Counted from the stretch's first letter, positions 1 through 9,014 are shown. The stretch: 64,000 nucleotides of DNA from Gluconobacter roseus NBRC 3990 (GCF_006538885.1 NZ_BJLY01000001.1:744001-808000), one strand, 5' to 3'. Notes: generated from the sequence alone by a model not told the origin. Translations and numbers: made by a program.

Positions 1-38
1 GTAGGGCGCGCAACGCTTCGAACAGGAAAGGGAGCTGT

Positions 39-434
39 ATGAGACGTTGCGTTGTCGCCATCCGTAAGGCGGCGCTGTTTGGTCTGGTTTTTGCAGGGAT
101 CGCCGGAGCCGGGTCGGCCAGTGCAGCCGAGGCGGCATGGACTGCTTCAAAATGTGGTGCCGAGCCGCAGGCACCTGCGGTGAAGGCTGCGACGGTCGCG
201 CAGTATAACGAAAGCGTGGATCGCGTGACGGCTTATGAAAAAGCAGCCCGCGTTTACAATGCGTGTGTTGCGGCTCAGGCCAACCGGGAAGAAACGGCCA
301 TCAGCCAGGAGGCGAGTGCGCGGATTTCCCATGTCCATGCGGGAAGCGCGGCTGTGCAGTCCCATATTGCAGCGTCGTTCCAGACGCTGTCTGCCAATCT
401 GGCGGCTGCGGGACGCAAACTCGGCCATCACTGA
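39..434 (+). CDS. Small exported protein of unknown function
   Basis: A 131-residue protein starting at ATG 39, behind a purine-rich ribosome site (aggaaagggag). Residues 1-29 form a Sec-type signal peptide: basic start, hydrophobic core Leu13-Ala24 and an Ala-Ser-Ala cleavage region. The mature part of about 100 residues is Ala/Gln-rich and predicted helical, with two cysteines (Cys39 and one near residue 75) that could pair in the periplasm. I recognise no enzyme or binding motif. It is convergent with a lipoprotein gene and upstream of an envelope operon, which fits a cell-envelope role, but that is inference only. Base composition matches the neighbours. Confidence 0.7.
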   Translation: MRRCVVAIRKAALFGLVFAGIAGAGSASAAEAAWTASKCGAEPQAPAVKAATVAQYNESVDRVTAYEKAARVYNACVAAQANREETAISQEASARISHVHAGSAAVQSHIAASFQTLSANLAAAGRKLGHH

Positions 435-481
435 GCAGTCAGCGCCTGCAGGCTGTATCCTCATGGTACGGCCTGTGATCT

Positions 482-784
482 TTACTGGCCCATGCGCTCC
501 TGATTCTGGGCTGGGGTCAGGGTTGTCGGGCCACCATAGGTCTGTCGGGCGACGTTGGGCATGAGGTCGGGGCGGGCCCAGCAGGTCGTGCCCTCGAAAC
601 TTGTTGTGCAATACGGCTGGGGCGGGGGTGGCCCGACCGGCCGGGCGCAGAAACTTTCATCATCGTACAGATAGGCCGTGTTGCAGTCCTTGCCCGTGAT
701 GGCGGACGCGATGCGGTCCGGCGCGCAGCCTTCAAGCGCGCAGAACACCAGGGGAAGCAGCAGGAGCGGGACGGGCTTTTTCAT
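482..784 (-). CDS. Small cysteine-rich lipoprotein
   Basis: A 100-residue protein with a lipoprotein signal: a Lys-Lys start, a Leu-rich core and the lipobox Leu-Glu-Gly-Cys with the acylated Cys at residue 20. The mature part has four further cysteines, enough for two disulfides, a Pro-rich patch (PVGPPPPQPYC) and a conserved-looking Tyr/Trp/Cys region. I know of no function. The four-Cys layout suggests a small compact domain tethered to a membrane. It is transcribed away from the YfgM-bamB operon. The 188 bases between its start and that operon presumably hold both promoters, but I could not pick out convincing -35/-10 boxes. Confidence 0.72.
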   Translation of the reverse strand: MKKPVPLLLLPLVFCALEGCAPDRIASAITGKDCNTAYLYDDESFCARPVGPPPPQPYCTTSFEGTTCWARPDLMPNVARQTYGGPTTLTPAQNQERMGQ

Positions 785-972
785 GGCGTCCAGAATGCTT
801 CCCGAGCTGTTAAGGAAGTCTGAATGTCGGCCGGTTTTTCTGTGGCTGTACTGTTTTTCACAGTTCCGGTCCGCTTTGGCGCTTCAATGATCGTGTGAAG
901 CGTTTGCCGCGACGGTTCGGCACCTGTATGGTCAGGCAAAACAGTTTGAAGACCGATCCAGCAGGGGACCAG

Positions 973-1653
973 GTGGCAGACGATTTCATCACGCAGGTGA
1001 ACGAAGAAATGCAGGCGCAGCGGTTGCGGGCCATGGCACGGCGCATTGGCGCCGTGGTGGGTGTCGTGGCCGTGATTGGAGCCATCGGGGGTGGCGTGTG
1101 GGGCTGGAACAGTCACGCCCGCCATGCAGCACAGCAGGCGGCGTCGGCGCGGTATTTCACCGCCACGACCGCTCTGTCCGACCCCAAGCATGACGCCGCA
1201 GCCACCCAGAAGGCCACCGCGACCTTCCAGGATCTGGCGGAACATGGCCCCGTAGGCGTGCGCTCCTATGCAGCGCTGCGTCTGGCCGATCTGCAGAGCC
1301 AGGCCGGTCAGACGGACGCGGCGCTGAAGACGTGGCAGGGTGTTGCGGATGATAACGCTGCCGAACCGGCCCTGCGGGACATGGCGCGTTACATGAGCCT
1401 GAACGCCCGGACCGCGTCAGCCGATCCGAAAACGCTTCGTCCGGGCTATGAAGCTCTGGCGCAGGGTGGAGGCGCCTGGGCATCGCTGGCTCAGGAAGGG
1501 CTTGTTGCGCTGGACCTGCGTGCCGGTGCGACGGCTGATCAGCAGAAGGAAGCCCGGCGCATCCTGACGCAGATCGTTGGCAGTGAAAACGCGACCGAAG
1601 GGGTGCGTGCACGTGCGCAGGCCCTGCTCGAGACATTTGGAGACGCCGGTTGA
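973..1653 (+). CDS. YfgM-like ancillary protein with TPR-like periplasmic domain
   Basis: A membrane-anchored protein of about 226 residues. A short cytoplasmic segment is followed by one transmembrane helix (about residues 24-44, AVVGVVAVIGAIGGGVWG) and a periplasmic, helical, Ala/Gln-rich TPR-like domain. This is the layout of YfgM/TPR_21 proteins, which in E. coli lie beside bamB and assist SecYEG/periplasmic chaperones. I chose GTG 973 because AGGGGA sits 4 bases upstream and the resulting N-terminus (ADDFITQVNEEM) matches the family style. The frame also stays open upstream to GTG 895. The stop overlaps the bamB start (TGATG), so translation is coupled. Order YfgM-bamB-der is a conserved block, which supports the call. 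Confidence 0.85.
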   Translation: MADDFITQVNEEMQAQRLRAMARRIGAVVGVVAVIGAIGGGVWGWNSHARHAAQQAASARYFTATTALSDPKHDAAATQKATATFQDLAEHGPVGVRSYAALRLADLQSQAGQTDAALKTWQGVADDNAAEPALRDMARYMSLNARTASADPKTLRPGYEALAQGGGAWASLAQEGLVALDLRAGATADQQKEARRILTQIVGSENATEGVRARAQALLETFGDAG

Positions 1654-3065
1654 TGCGCCGTCCTGTTCTTTCCCGCTCTTCCCTTTCCATGAACCGCCCC
1701 ATGGGCCGCCGTGGTCTTCTGCGGACCGCCTGCTCGGGTAGTGCCCTGGCCGTTCTGGGCGGGTGCAGCCTGTTCGAAGATGACAAGAAGCCCCCCCTGG
1801 CCGGACATCGTGTGAATGTCCTCTCCACGGGTGCGGGGCTGACGGTCGATCATGATGATCACACGCCAATCACGCTGGGTCCGGTTCAGCCGGTCCGCGA
1901 ATGGCTGCAGGAAGGTGGAAGCCCGTCCCATGTTGCCGTGAATGCGGCCTGGAATGGCCCGGATCTGGTCTGGAGCCATTCGGTTGGTGCGCAGACCGAT
2001 CCGTCCAGCTTTCTGTCGATGGTCGCCATCATGCCGACGAACCGTGGCGCCATCCAGTCGCCACCGGTGATCGGCAACGGTCATATCTATACGACGGACG
2101 CGCAGGGCGTGGTGAAGGCCTGGACATGGCCGGAGCGTCGTCATGTCTGGACGCTTCAGCCTGCCACGGCCAGAAGCCGTTCGACCAATATTGGTGGCGG
2201 TCTCGCTCTTGACGGCGACACGCTCTACATCGTGGATGGCGTGGCGCAGGCCCTTGCTGTCGAGGCCCTGACCGGCAAGGTGAAATGGCGTGTCAGCACG
2301 GGAACGCCGGGCCGCTCGGCACCGACGATCGCGGAAGGCCTGATGGTCTTCGGGACGATCGACGAGCGCCTGATCGCGCTGAACGCCAATAGCGGTCATC
2401 AGGTCTGGACGTATCAGGCGACTGCATCCGACACGGTGATTTTCGGGCAGTCTGCTCCGGCCTTCGTGGATGGTGTCATTCTCGCAGGCTTTGGCAGCGG
2501 CGATCTGGTGGCACTGCGTGCGGCGTCGGGCGAGATGGTCTGGAGTGACAGTCTCGGCGGCTCCAACGGTATGGGCGCCATGCTCGATTTCTCCTGCATC
2601 CGGGGCGCGCCGGTCATTATGGACGGAACGGCTTACGCTGTGTCGATGTCCCGCGTGCTGGTGGCGATCGACATGCGGTCGGGCCGTCGTCTGTGGGAAC
2701 GTGAAGTCAGCGGACAGAGCCCTATGGCGATCTGTGGCGACTGGCTGTATGTGCTGTCCACGGATCAGCAGATCGCCTGTCTGGATCGTCTGTCCGGGCA
2801 TGTCCGCTGGATTACCCAGCTGCGGCGCTTCATCCGTGAAGATGCGGAAAAGGACGCCATTGCCTGGGTGGGCCCGCTTCTCGTGAACGGCAAGCTGATC
2901 TGCTTCTCCACCTTTCCGAAAGAAGGCATGGCTGTCCTGAATGCCGTGACCGGGAAACTTGAACTGACCCGCAAGACCGTCGCCCCGTGCCAGGTTCAGC
3001 CGATCGTCTGTGACGGTCATGTGCTGACCCTGTCGCAGGATGCCGTTCTGCGGGCCTATGGCTGA
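1653..3065 (+). CDS. bamB: Outer membrane assembly lipoprotein BamB
   Basis: A 470-residue lipoprotein with a long N-terminal leader, a Gly-Arg-Arg segment and a lipobox ending Leu-Gly-Gly-Cys near residue 38. The mature protein is an eight-bladed PQQ-type beta-propeller. Repeated blades with signatures such as VKAWTWPER, ALNANSGHQVWTY and VAIDMRSGRRLWE are visible. BamB scaffolds BamA in the beta-barrel assembly complex at the inner face of the outer membrane. The ATG overlaps the stop of the upstream gene by one base, and a TTG lies just before it. A further ATG at 1689 would also give a usable leader but has no ribosome site. It sits between YfgM and der, its usual neighbours. Confidence 0.93.
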   Translation: MRRPVLSRSSLSMNRPMGRRGLLRTACSGSALAVLGGCSLFEDDKKPPLAGHRVNVLSTGAGLTVDHDDHTPITLGPVQPVREWLQEGGSPSHVAVNAAWNGPDLVWSHSVGAQTDPSSFLSMVAIMPTNRGAIQSPPVIGNGHIYTTDAQGVVKAWTWPERRHVWTLQPATARSRSTNIGGGLALDGDTLYIVDGVAQALAVEALTGKVKWRVSTGTPGRSAPTIAEGLMVFGTIDERLIALNANSGHQVWTYQATASDTVIFGQSAPAFVDGVILAGFGSGDLVALRAASGEMVWSDSLGGSNGMGAMLDFSCIRGAPVIMDGTAYAVSMSRVLVAIDMRSGRRLWEREVSGQSPMAICGDWLYVLSTDQQIACLDRLSGHVRWITQLRRFIREDAEKDAIAWVGPLLVNGKLICFSTFPKEGMAVLNAVTGKLELTRKTVAPCQVQPIVCDGHVLTLSQDAVLRAYG

Positions 3066-4455
3066 ACGAATGACCTCTGAGAACCTGCCCGTTGTTGTTA
3101 TTGCCGGGCGCCCGAATGTCGGGAAATCCACTCTGTTCAACCGGCTTGTCGGCCGCCGTCAGGCGATCGTCTCCGACATGCCGGGCGTCACGCGCGACCG
3201 CAAAGAGGGCGAGGCTCTTCTGCGCGGCCGCCGTGTCCGGCTGATCGATACGGCCGGTCTTGAAGAGGCGGCGCCGGATACGCTGTACGGGCGGATGCGG
3301 GCCTCTTCCGAATCCGCTGTTGCGATGGCGGATCTTGTGCTGTTCTGCATTGATGCACGCTCGGGAATCACGCCTGCGGATGCGCATTTTGCGAGCTGGC
3401 TGCGTCGACAGAACCGGCCCGTCCTGCTGATCGCCAATAAGGCGGAAGGGCAGGCTGGGACGAATGCGGCTCTTGAAGCCTATTCACTGGGGCTTGGAAC
3501 GCCACTGGCCTTGTCCGCCGAACATGGCGAGGGCATTGCCGATCTTATGGGCGAAATTGCCGAGCGCCTGCCGCCTGCGGAAAAAACCCGTCGTCGTGAG
3601 GCTCCGAAAGCCGAAGGTGAAGACGGCGAGGACGAGCGTCCGGCTGGTCCGCTGCGTCTGGCCATCATTGGTCGTCCGAATGCGGGCAAGTCCACGCTGC
3701 TGAACTGTCTGCTGGGCGAGGAGCGGATGATTACAGGCCCCGAGGCGGGTCTGACGCGCGATTCCATTGCGGTCACCCTGCATGACGAGCATGGCGAGAT
3801 CCGGCTGGTTGATACGGCGGGGATGCGCAAGCGCGCCCGTGTCGAACAGCATCTTGAAAAGATGTCCGTCTCGGCCTCCATCGAAGCCCTGAAAATGGCG
3901 GAAGTGGTCGTTCTGGTGATCGATGCGACGCTTGGTGTGCATGAGCAGGATCTTCAGATCGGCCGTCTGATCGAGCGTGAAGGCCGGGCCTGCGTCATCG
4001 CGCTGAACAAGTGGGATGCGGTCGAGGACCGGAACGCGACGAAGAAGGCGATTCTGGATCGTCTGGAAATCTCGCTCGCGCAGGTGCGGGGTATTCCGGT
4101 CGTGACGTTCTCGGCTCTGACGGGAGCCGGTGTGCACCGTCTGCTGCCAGCCGTGCGGGACGTCTATGAGATCTGGAACTCCCGCGTTTCAACGGGTGAG
4201 TTGAACCGCTGGTTCGAGGATGCGCTTGAGCGCCATCAGCCGCCGCTTGTGGATGGTCGTCGCCTCAAGCTGCGTTACATGACACAGGTAAAAGCCCGTC
4301 CGCCGACATTCCTGCTGTTCGGAACCAGAGCGGAACAGCTGCCTGATTCCTACAAGCGGTATCTGGTCAACGGGCTGCGTGAAACGTTCGACATGCCGGG
4401 TGTTCCGGTGCGCCTGCAGCTTCGCGGAACGAAAAATCCTTACGCGGAAAAGTGA
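3058..4455 (+). CDS. der: Ribosome-associated GTPase Der (EngA)
   Basis: A 465-residue double GTPase needed for 50S ribosome maturation. Two G domains are plain. The first P-loop is GRPNVGKST at residues 17-25, with DTAG at the G3 motif and NKAE at G4. The second is GRPNAGKST near residue 204, with DTAGMRKRARV and NKWD. An acidic linker (about residues 182-198) separates them, and a C-terminal KH-like domain ends in GTKNPY. The start at 3058 overlaps the bamB stop by 8 bases; ATG 3070 is a second possibility, and neither has a strong ribosome site. Length and order match the family. Confidence 0.97.
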   Translation: MAERMTSENLPVVVIAGRPNVGKSTLFNRLVGRRQAIVSDMPGVTRDRKEGEALLRGRRVRLIDTAGLEEAAPDTLYGRMRASSESAVAMADLVLFCIDARSGITPADAHFASWLRRQNRPVLLIANKAEGQAGTNAALEAYSLGLGTPLALSAEHGEGIADLMGEIAERLPPAEKTRRREAPKAEGEDGEDERPAGPLRLAIIGRPNAGKSTLLNCLLGEERMITGPEAGLTRDSIAVTLHDEHGEIRLVDTAGMRKRARVEQHLEKMSVSASIEALKMAEVVVLVIDATLGVHEQDLQIGRLIEREGRACVIALNKWDAVEDRNATKKAILDRLEISLAQVRGIPVVTFSALTGAGVHRLLPAVRDVYEIWNSRVSTGELNRWFEDALERHQPPLVDGRRLKLRYMTQVKARPPTFLLFGTRAEQLPDSYKRYLVNGLRETFDMPGVPVRLQLRGTKNPYAEK

Positions 4456-4501
4456 TTTTCTGTTCGTTTGGATATAGACCACACCCCTGATCGATCATTA
4501 A

Positions 4502-4544
4502 TACAGGACCAGCTGCTTCCGGTTTCGGAACGTTTGGTCCTGTA
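4502..4544. repeat. Nested inverted repeat between der and the sugar transporter
   Basis: A perfect 10-base inverted repeat (TACAGGACCA at 4502-4511 and TGGTCCTGTA at 4535-4544) encloses a second perfect 5-base hairpin (TTCCG 4517-4521, CGGAA 4526-4530). It lies 47 bases after the der stop and 24 before the transporter start. No T-run follows, so it is not a standard Rho-independent terminator. It could be an operator, an mRNA processing or leader element for the transporter, or a Rho-assisted stop for der. Confidence 0.6.
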
Positions 4545-4568
4545 CCCCCTCACCATGAAGAGGGGAAT

Positions 4569-6008
4569 GTGTTTCGGGTGAGGGTGACTACGGGTATGGT
4601 TGGGATTGCTTCGTCTTCCAGTGGGGAGCTGTCCACAGAGCAGACCCGCAGCACGGCACGGGCGACAACCCTTGGTATTCTGGCAGCACTGGCCGGGCTG
4701 ATGTTCGGCCTTGATACTGGTGTGGTCGCCGGCGCATTGCCTTTCATTGCGACCGATTTCCATGCCAGTGACGCCCTGCAGGGCTGGATTGTCTCTTCGA
4801 TGATGGCCGGGGCAACGGTGGGTTCCCTGTTTGCGGGGCGGATTTCTGTCCGGTTCGGCCGTACGGGTGCCATGCTCGGGGCCGCGATCCTCTTCCTGAT
4901 CGGGACACTGCTCTGCGCTCTGGCGCCGGGTGCTACGATCATGATCGTAGGCCGGCTTTTCCTGGGGCTTGCGGTTGGTGTGGCCGCCTTTGCTGCACCC
5001 CTCTATATTTCTGAAATCACGGTTGAATCTGTCCGTGGCGCCATGATTTCGTTTTACCAGCTCATGGTGTCCCTTGGCATTTTCCTCGCTTTTGTCTCTG
5101 ACAGCTTGCTGGCTCCGGGGGCGCACTGGCGCTGGATGCTGGGGGTCATGGCCGTACCAGCCAGCTGTTTTCTCGGCATTGTTCTGATCCTGCCGCACAG
5201 CCCCCGCTGGCTTATGATGCGTGGTGAGAAGGACCGTGCGCGGCGGGTGCTGCAGAGCCTGCGATCCGATGAAGAAGTGGCGGAAGCCGAACTGATCGAC
5301 ATCCAGTCGCGCCTGCAGAAGAGCAGCGATGCGGGTGTGGGACTTTTCAAAAGCAATTCCAATTTCCGCCGGACGGTTTTTCTGGGAATGCTGCTTCAGA
5401 TCATGCAGCAGCTCTCGGGGATCAATGCGCTTCTGTATTATGCCCCGCGCGTCTTTCAGGCAGCGCATTTCGGGACGAACGCCTCGATCTGGGCCACGAC
5501 GCTTGTAGGACTGACCAATATGGCGCTGACAGGTGTGGCGATCGCCTGTGTGGATCGGTGGGGGCGGCGTCCACTTCTGATCCTCAGCTGCGCGATTGCG
5601 GCGTTTTCGCTGGCGGGGGTCGGGACGCTGCTGGCCATCGGGGCGTCGAGTTTTGCCTCCCAGCTGTTACTCTGCGGGTTTGTTCTCCTATTTGTGGCGG
5701 GGTTTGCCATTGGTGAGGGGCCGCTGGTCTGGACGCTGTGTTCGGAAGTGCAGCCAACGCGCGGGCGGGATTTCGGTATCGGCTGTTCCACGGTGACGAA
5801 CTGGGCGGCTAACTGGGCCATTTCCAATACGTTTCCGCTCGGCATGGCAATGATGGGAGCCTCGTCAACGTTCCTTATGTTTGCCGTCTTCAATGGCCTT
5901 TTCATTCTTGTGACCCTATGGTTCGTTCCGGAAACGAAAGGCGTCTCGCTCGAAAGGCTTGAGGCCAATCTTTTTGCAGGCACCCGCCTGCGTGATCTGG
6001 GGCGCTGA
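4569..6008 (+). CDS. Sugar/H+ symporter, GalP/XylE-type MFS
   Basis: A major facilitator of the sugar porter family with 12 predicted helices. Visible signatures are the N-terminal LAGLMFGLDTGVVAGALPF, the loop motif RFGRTG between helices 2 and 3, the PESPRWL-like HSPRWLMMRGE after helix 6, the QQLSGINALLYYAP stretch in helix 7, DRWGRRPLL between helices 8 and 9, and the closing VPETKGVSLE. These are substrate-binding and gating motifs of GalP/XylE/AraE proteins, so proton-coupled import of a hexose or pentose across the inner membrane is likely. The exact sugar cannot be read from sequence. GTG 4569 follows AGAGGGGAAT closely; ATG 4596 is the alternative. The exporter gene begins 5 bases downstream. 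Confidence 0.9.
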   Translation: MFRVRVTTGMVGIASSSSGELSTEQTRSTARATTLGILAALAGLMFGLDTGVVAGALPFIATDFHASDALQGWIVSSMMAGATVGSLFAGRISVRFGRTGAMLGAAILFLIGTLLCALAPGATIMIVGRLFLGLAVGVAAFAAPLYISEITVESVRGAMISFYQLMVSLGIFLAFVSDSLLAPGAHWRWMLGVMAVPASCFLGIVLILPHSPRWLMMRGEKDRARRVLQSLRSDEEVAEAELIDIQSRLQKSSDAGVGLFKSNSNFRRTVFLGMLLQIMQQLSGINALLYYAPRVFQAAHFGTNASIWATTLVGLTNMALTGVAIACVDRWGRRPLLILSCAIAAFSLAGVGTLLAIGASSFASQLLLCGFVLLFVAGFAIGEGPLVWTLCSEVQPTRGRDFGIGCSTVTNWAANWAISNTFPLGMAMMGASSTFLMFAVFNGLFILVTLWFVPETKGVSLERLEANLFAGTRLRDLGR

Positions 6009-6012
6009 GACG

Positions 6013-7401
6013 ATGACGGCTACGACGGAAGACGGTCCGCAAGAAGAATACGATCCTAAACGCCATGCCGGGCTGTACGGAGCCCAGCGTTTCAAGGCGA
6101 TGTCGGCCGTATTGTTGGCCCTGCTTCTGTCGGTGCTGGATTATGCGATTGCCAATGTGGCCCTGCCGCTGATTGCGCAGGATCTGCACGCGTCGTCTTC
6201 GCGGGCCATCTGGGTTGTGAATGCCTATCAGCTGGCCAATCTGTCCTGCCTGCTGCCGCTGGCTTCACTTGGATCACGTGTTGGGTTTGCGCGACTGAGC
6301 CAGCTTGGAATCTTTCTGTTCCTGATCGCGTCCGTGGCCTGTGCGCTGTCACAGAACCTGCTGGAGCTGACGCTGGCCCGCGCTCTGCAGGGGGTTGGCG
6401 GGGCGTGTATCATGAGTGTGAATATCGCGCTCGTCCGTTTCATTTACCCGCATAAGGAACTGGGGCGGGGGATTGCCCTGAACGGACTGTTCGTGGGTCT
6501 TGGCGTGGCGCTTGGGCCATCTCTCGGATCGCTTATTCTGTCCGTGGCGAGCTGGCCCTGGATTTTCTGGATTAATCTGCCGCTGGCCCTTGCGGCGCTG
6601 GCTCTGGCCCATGCCGCACTTCCGCAGACGCCTCGGAGCGATATTCCGACCGATATGGTTGGCTCCCTGCTGACAGTCGCTTCATTTGCGTTGACCGGCG
6701 TTGGTCTGGACGGGCTGATGCACGCCGATTTCCTGTCGGGCGGCGTCGTGACAGTTGCGGGCGTGCTGTGCTGGGCCATGCTCCTGCATTACCAGCGCGA
6801 GAGGCTTGAGCCGATCGTGCCGGTTGATCTGCTGGCGCGACGACCGTTTCTTCTGGCCTGTCTGGTCGGATTTCTGGGCTTCGTGGCCTCTAACCTTTAT
6901 ATCGTGGCAATGCCGTTCACGCTGGCATCCGCATTCCATCGTGGTGCGGGGACAATCGGTCTTCTGATCGCGCCCTGGGCTGTGGGTGTGGCGACAATGT
7001 CGTTCGTGGTCAGCCGTCTGGCAGACCGTTTCCCGGCCTCAGTTCTGTCCTCGATTGGTCTGGCCATCACGGCAAGCGGGTTCTGCCTGCTGTGGTTCCT
7101 GCCGACGGATGCCAGCAACTGGGCCATTGCCTGGCGGACGCTGTTTGCCGGATGCGGGTTCGGGTTGTTCCAGCCGCCCAATAACCGCGCCATCATGGTC
7201 ACTGCACCTCCGGGGCGTGAGGGCGGAGCAAGCGGTATGCTCTCCGTTGCGCGTCTGGCAGGTCAGACGACCGGAGCCCTGCTTGTGGCCGGACTGTTCA
7301 CGGTCTTTCCCCATCCGGCCTTCATCTGCCTGGGCGCTGCGATGGTTGCGGCGCTGACGGGATCGGCACTCAGTCTGGGGCGGAAATATCTCGCAGCCTG
7401 A
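6013..7401 (+). CDS. 14-helix drug/proton antiporter, EmrB/QacA-type MFS (DHA2)
   Basis: A 462-residue MFS permease. A charged N-terminus precedes the DHA2 helix 1 motif LDYAIANVALPLIAQDLH, followed by IWVVNAYQLANL in helix 2, GSRVGFARL in the 2-3 loop and the RALQGVGGACIMSVNIALVR antiporter motif in helix 4-5. This is the drug:H+ antiporter-2 family, exporting toxic or amphipathic compounds; the substrate is not readable. ATG 6013 is 5 bases after the sugar transporter stop, so the two are probably co-transcribed. Its last 32 bases overlap, in convergent orientation, the 3' end of the methyltransferase gene. No HlyD-type adaptor accompanies it. Confidence 0.88.
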   Translation: MTATTEDGPQEEYDPKRHAGLYGAQRFKAMSAVLLALLLSVLDYAIANVALPLIAQDLHASSSRAIWVVNAYQLANLSCLLPLASLGSRVGFARLSQLGIFLFLIASVACALSQNLLELTLARALQGVGGACIMSVNIALVRFIYPHKELGRGIALNGLFVGLGVALGPSLGSLILSVASWPWIFWINLPLALAALALAHAALPQTPRSDIPTDMVGSLLTVASFALTGVGLDGLMHADFLSGGVVTVAGVLCWAMLLHYQRERLEPIVPVDLLARRPFLLACLVGFLGFVASNLYIVAMPFTLASAFHRGAGTIGLLIAPWAVGVATMSFVVSRLADRFPASVLSSIGLAITASGFCLLWFLPTDASNWAIAWRTLFAGCGFGLFQPPNNRAIMVTAPPGREGGASGMLSVARLAGQTTGALLVAGLFTVFPHPAFICLGAAMVAALTGSALSLGRKYLAA

Positions 7402-8038
7402 AAAGGGTGGTGGCGCGCTGATCCGCGCTTTCCAGTTCCTGCGTGACGGGAACAGTCTGGCGCGTTAGGACTTCGAGCGGCATTGACGGAGCATAGTGTC
7501 GGCCCGGATCGCAGAGCCAGACTTCGCAGGTTTTCGAACATTCCAGCAACCAGGGCACGATCCGCGCGGCCATGGCTTCGTTGTAACAGACGTCTCCGAT
7601 GACCAGCAGGTCGCAGTCCGGGAGCGTTCCGATCAGATCTCCGGGGATGGGGGCGATGGTCACGCTGTTGAGATGCGCGTTCAGAACCGTGGCTTCGAGC
7701 GCCATGGGATCGATGTCGTTGGCCTGCACATCGGAGGCCCCGGATTGGGCAGCGGCAATGGCGGCGAGACCGCATCCACAGGCCACATCCAGCACGCGGC
7801 GTCCGCGGACGTATTCAGGATTGTCGAGAATAAAGCGTGCGATGAGCTGGCTGCCGGGCCATGCGAAGGCCCAGAAGGGCGGTTCGATACCGATCTGTTC
7901 GAGATAGGCTTCGCTGGCCTGCCAGATGGGTGTGATTTCGGTCGCCAGATGCAGGGAAATTTCAGGCACAAGCGTGGTCTGGGCGACGATGGTATTGGCG
8001 CAGATGAAGCCGGATGGATCGTGCAGAGCCGTGCTCAT
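7370..8038 (-). CDS. Class I SAM-dependent methyltransferase (ETFB-lysine/PrmA-like)
   Basis: A 222-residue cytosolic protein with a Rossmann SAM fold. Motif I is VLDVACGCGLAAIAAA, the acidic residue after beta-2 lies in NDIDPMAL, and a post-motif block LLVIGDVCYNE follows. The segment EPPFWAFAWPGSQLIARF before motif I is typical of the METTL20/nicotinamide-methyltransferase-like group, which includes ETF-beta lysine methyltransferases. Substrate is therefore probably a protein lysine, but this is a family-level guess. Its start overlaps the ubiA stop by 4 bases (ATGA), so the two are co-translated. ETF feeds electrons to ubiquinone, which would fit a ubiA neighbour; that link is speculative. 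Confidence 0.85.
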   Translation of the reverse strand: MSTALHDPSGFICANTIVAQTTLVPEISLHLATEITPIWQASEAYLEQIGIEPPFWAFAWPGSQLIARFILDNPEYVRGRRVLDVACGCGLAAIAAAQSGASDVQANDIDPMALEATVLNAHLNSVTIAPIPGDLIGTLPDCDLLVIGDVCYNEAMAARIVPWLLECSKTCEVWLCDPGRHYAPSMPLEVLTRQTVPVTQELESADQRATTLFRLRDISAPD

Positions 8039-8952
8039 CCGAAAAATCTTGCAGCGACGAATCCTGTGGCGAGCACAAATCCGATGGGCACGTTGCGGCG
8101 GAACTCCCTGAGGCAGGCCGGGGCATCATACGGGTTCAGCACGCGGACCTGCTGGAGCAGCATAGCGGTGGCGACAGCAAGGAACGGCCAGAAAGTCCAG
8201 TGCAGATGTGCGTGGATGGCGACGAGTGCCAGCGCCAGAAGCATGAGGCTGTAGCAGGTGGCTATGAACGGGCGGGCGCTCTTTTCCATCAGGCGGGAGG
8301 TGGAGCGGACGCCGATGCGGGCGTCATCGTCCATGTCCTGAAAGCCGTAGATCGTGTCGAATCCGAGCTGCCAGAGAATGACGGCGCCGTAGAGCAGCAG
8401 GCCGTTGCCATCCAGTGTTCCGGCGGCCGCGGCATATCCCATGGGTGCGCCGAATCCGAAAGTGAAGCCCATCACCAGCTGCGGCCACCATGTGACGCGT
8501 TTGGCCGCCGGATACAGGGCGACGAGCAGGAGCGCGAGCGGCGCAAGCGCCCAGCAGACGGGCGGCAGGCAGACGAGCACGCCCAGCCCGATCAGCAGCA
8601 GCACGGCCAGCAGGAGCAGGCCCTGTTTCAGGGAGAGTGCGCCGCTGGCGAGCGGGCGGCCTGCGGTGCGCGCGACTTTGGCGTCGATATCGCGGTCCCA
8701 GATATCGTTCACGACGCAGCCGGCCGAGCGCATGACGAGCGAGCCGAAGGCGAACAGGGCCGTGTCGATCAGGCGCGTCTGAAGCGATGCGTTGGGTGCG
8801 AGGAACAGGCCCCACACGCCGGGCAGGAACAGGAGCCACGTTCCGACCGGGCGGTCGAGACGGGCGAGCAGGGCGTAGGAGCGCCATGGCTCGGGCAGGC
8901 GCGCGATGCGGCCGGTCAGCTGGATATCGGTATGGGCGCGGGTCTGGCTCAT
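8035..8952 (-). CDS. ubiA: 4-hydroxybenzoate polyprenyltransferase UbiA
   Basis: A 305-residue integral membrane prenyltransferase, with about eight predicted helices, that attaches the polyprenyl chain to 4-hydroxybenzoate in ubiquinone synthesis. The first Asp-rich, Mg-diphosphate-binding motif is NDIWDRDIDAKVARTAGRP near residue 80. The second is in the region DTIYGFQDMDDDARIGVRST near residue 200. The reading frame runs upstream to 9093, but ATG 8952 (MSQTRAHTD) gives the family's normal length and leaves room for the promoter facing rsmE. The matching tail synthase gene (ddsA-like) is also in this window near 29 kb. Confidence 0.95.
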   Translation of the reverse strand: MSQTRAHTDIQLTGRIARLPEPWRSYALLARLDRPVGTWLLFLPGVWGLFLAPNASLQTRLIDTALFAFGSLVMRSAGCVVNDIWDRDIDAKVARTAGRPLASGALSLKQGLLLLAVLLLIGLGVLVCLPPVCWALAPLALLLVALYPAAKRVTWWPQLVMGFTFGFGAPMGYAAAAGTLDGNGLLLYGAVILWQLGFDTIYGFQDMDDDARIGVRSTSRLMEKSARPFIATCYSLMLLALALVAIHAHLHWTFWPFLAVATAMLLQQVRVLNPYDAPACLREFRRNVPIGFVLATGFVAARFFG

Positions 8953-9014
8953 GGGAGATGTGATGCTGCGCGGACATGCTTCCGTCAATGGGCGAGGCGC
9001 GCTATCGGAAAAGG

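Noticed and set aside
1539-3140. 533-codon open frame antisense to bamB
   Set aside because: High-GC antisense shadow: the plus strand has bamB with clear motifs, and the antisense protein has no domain-like features.
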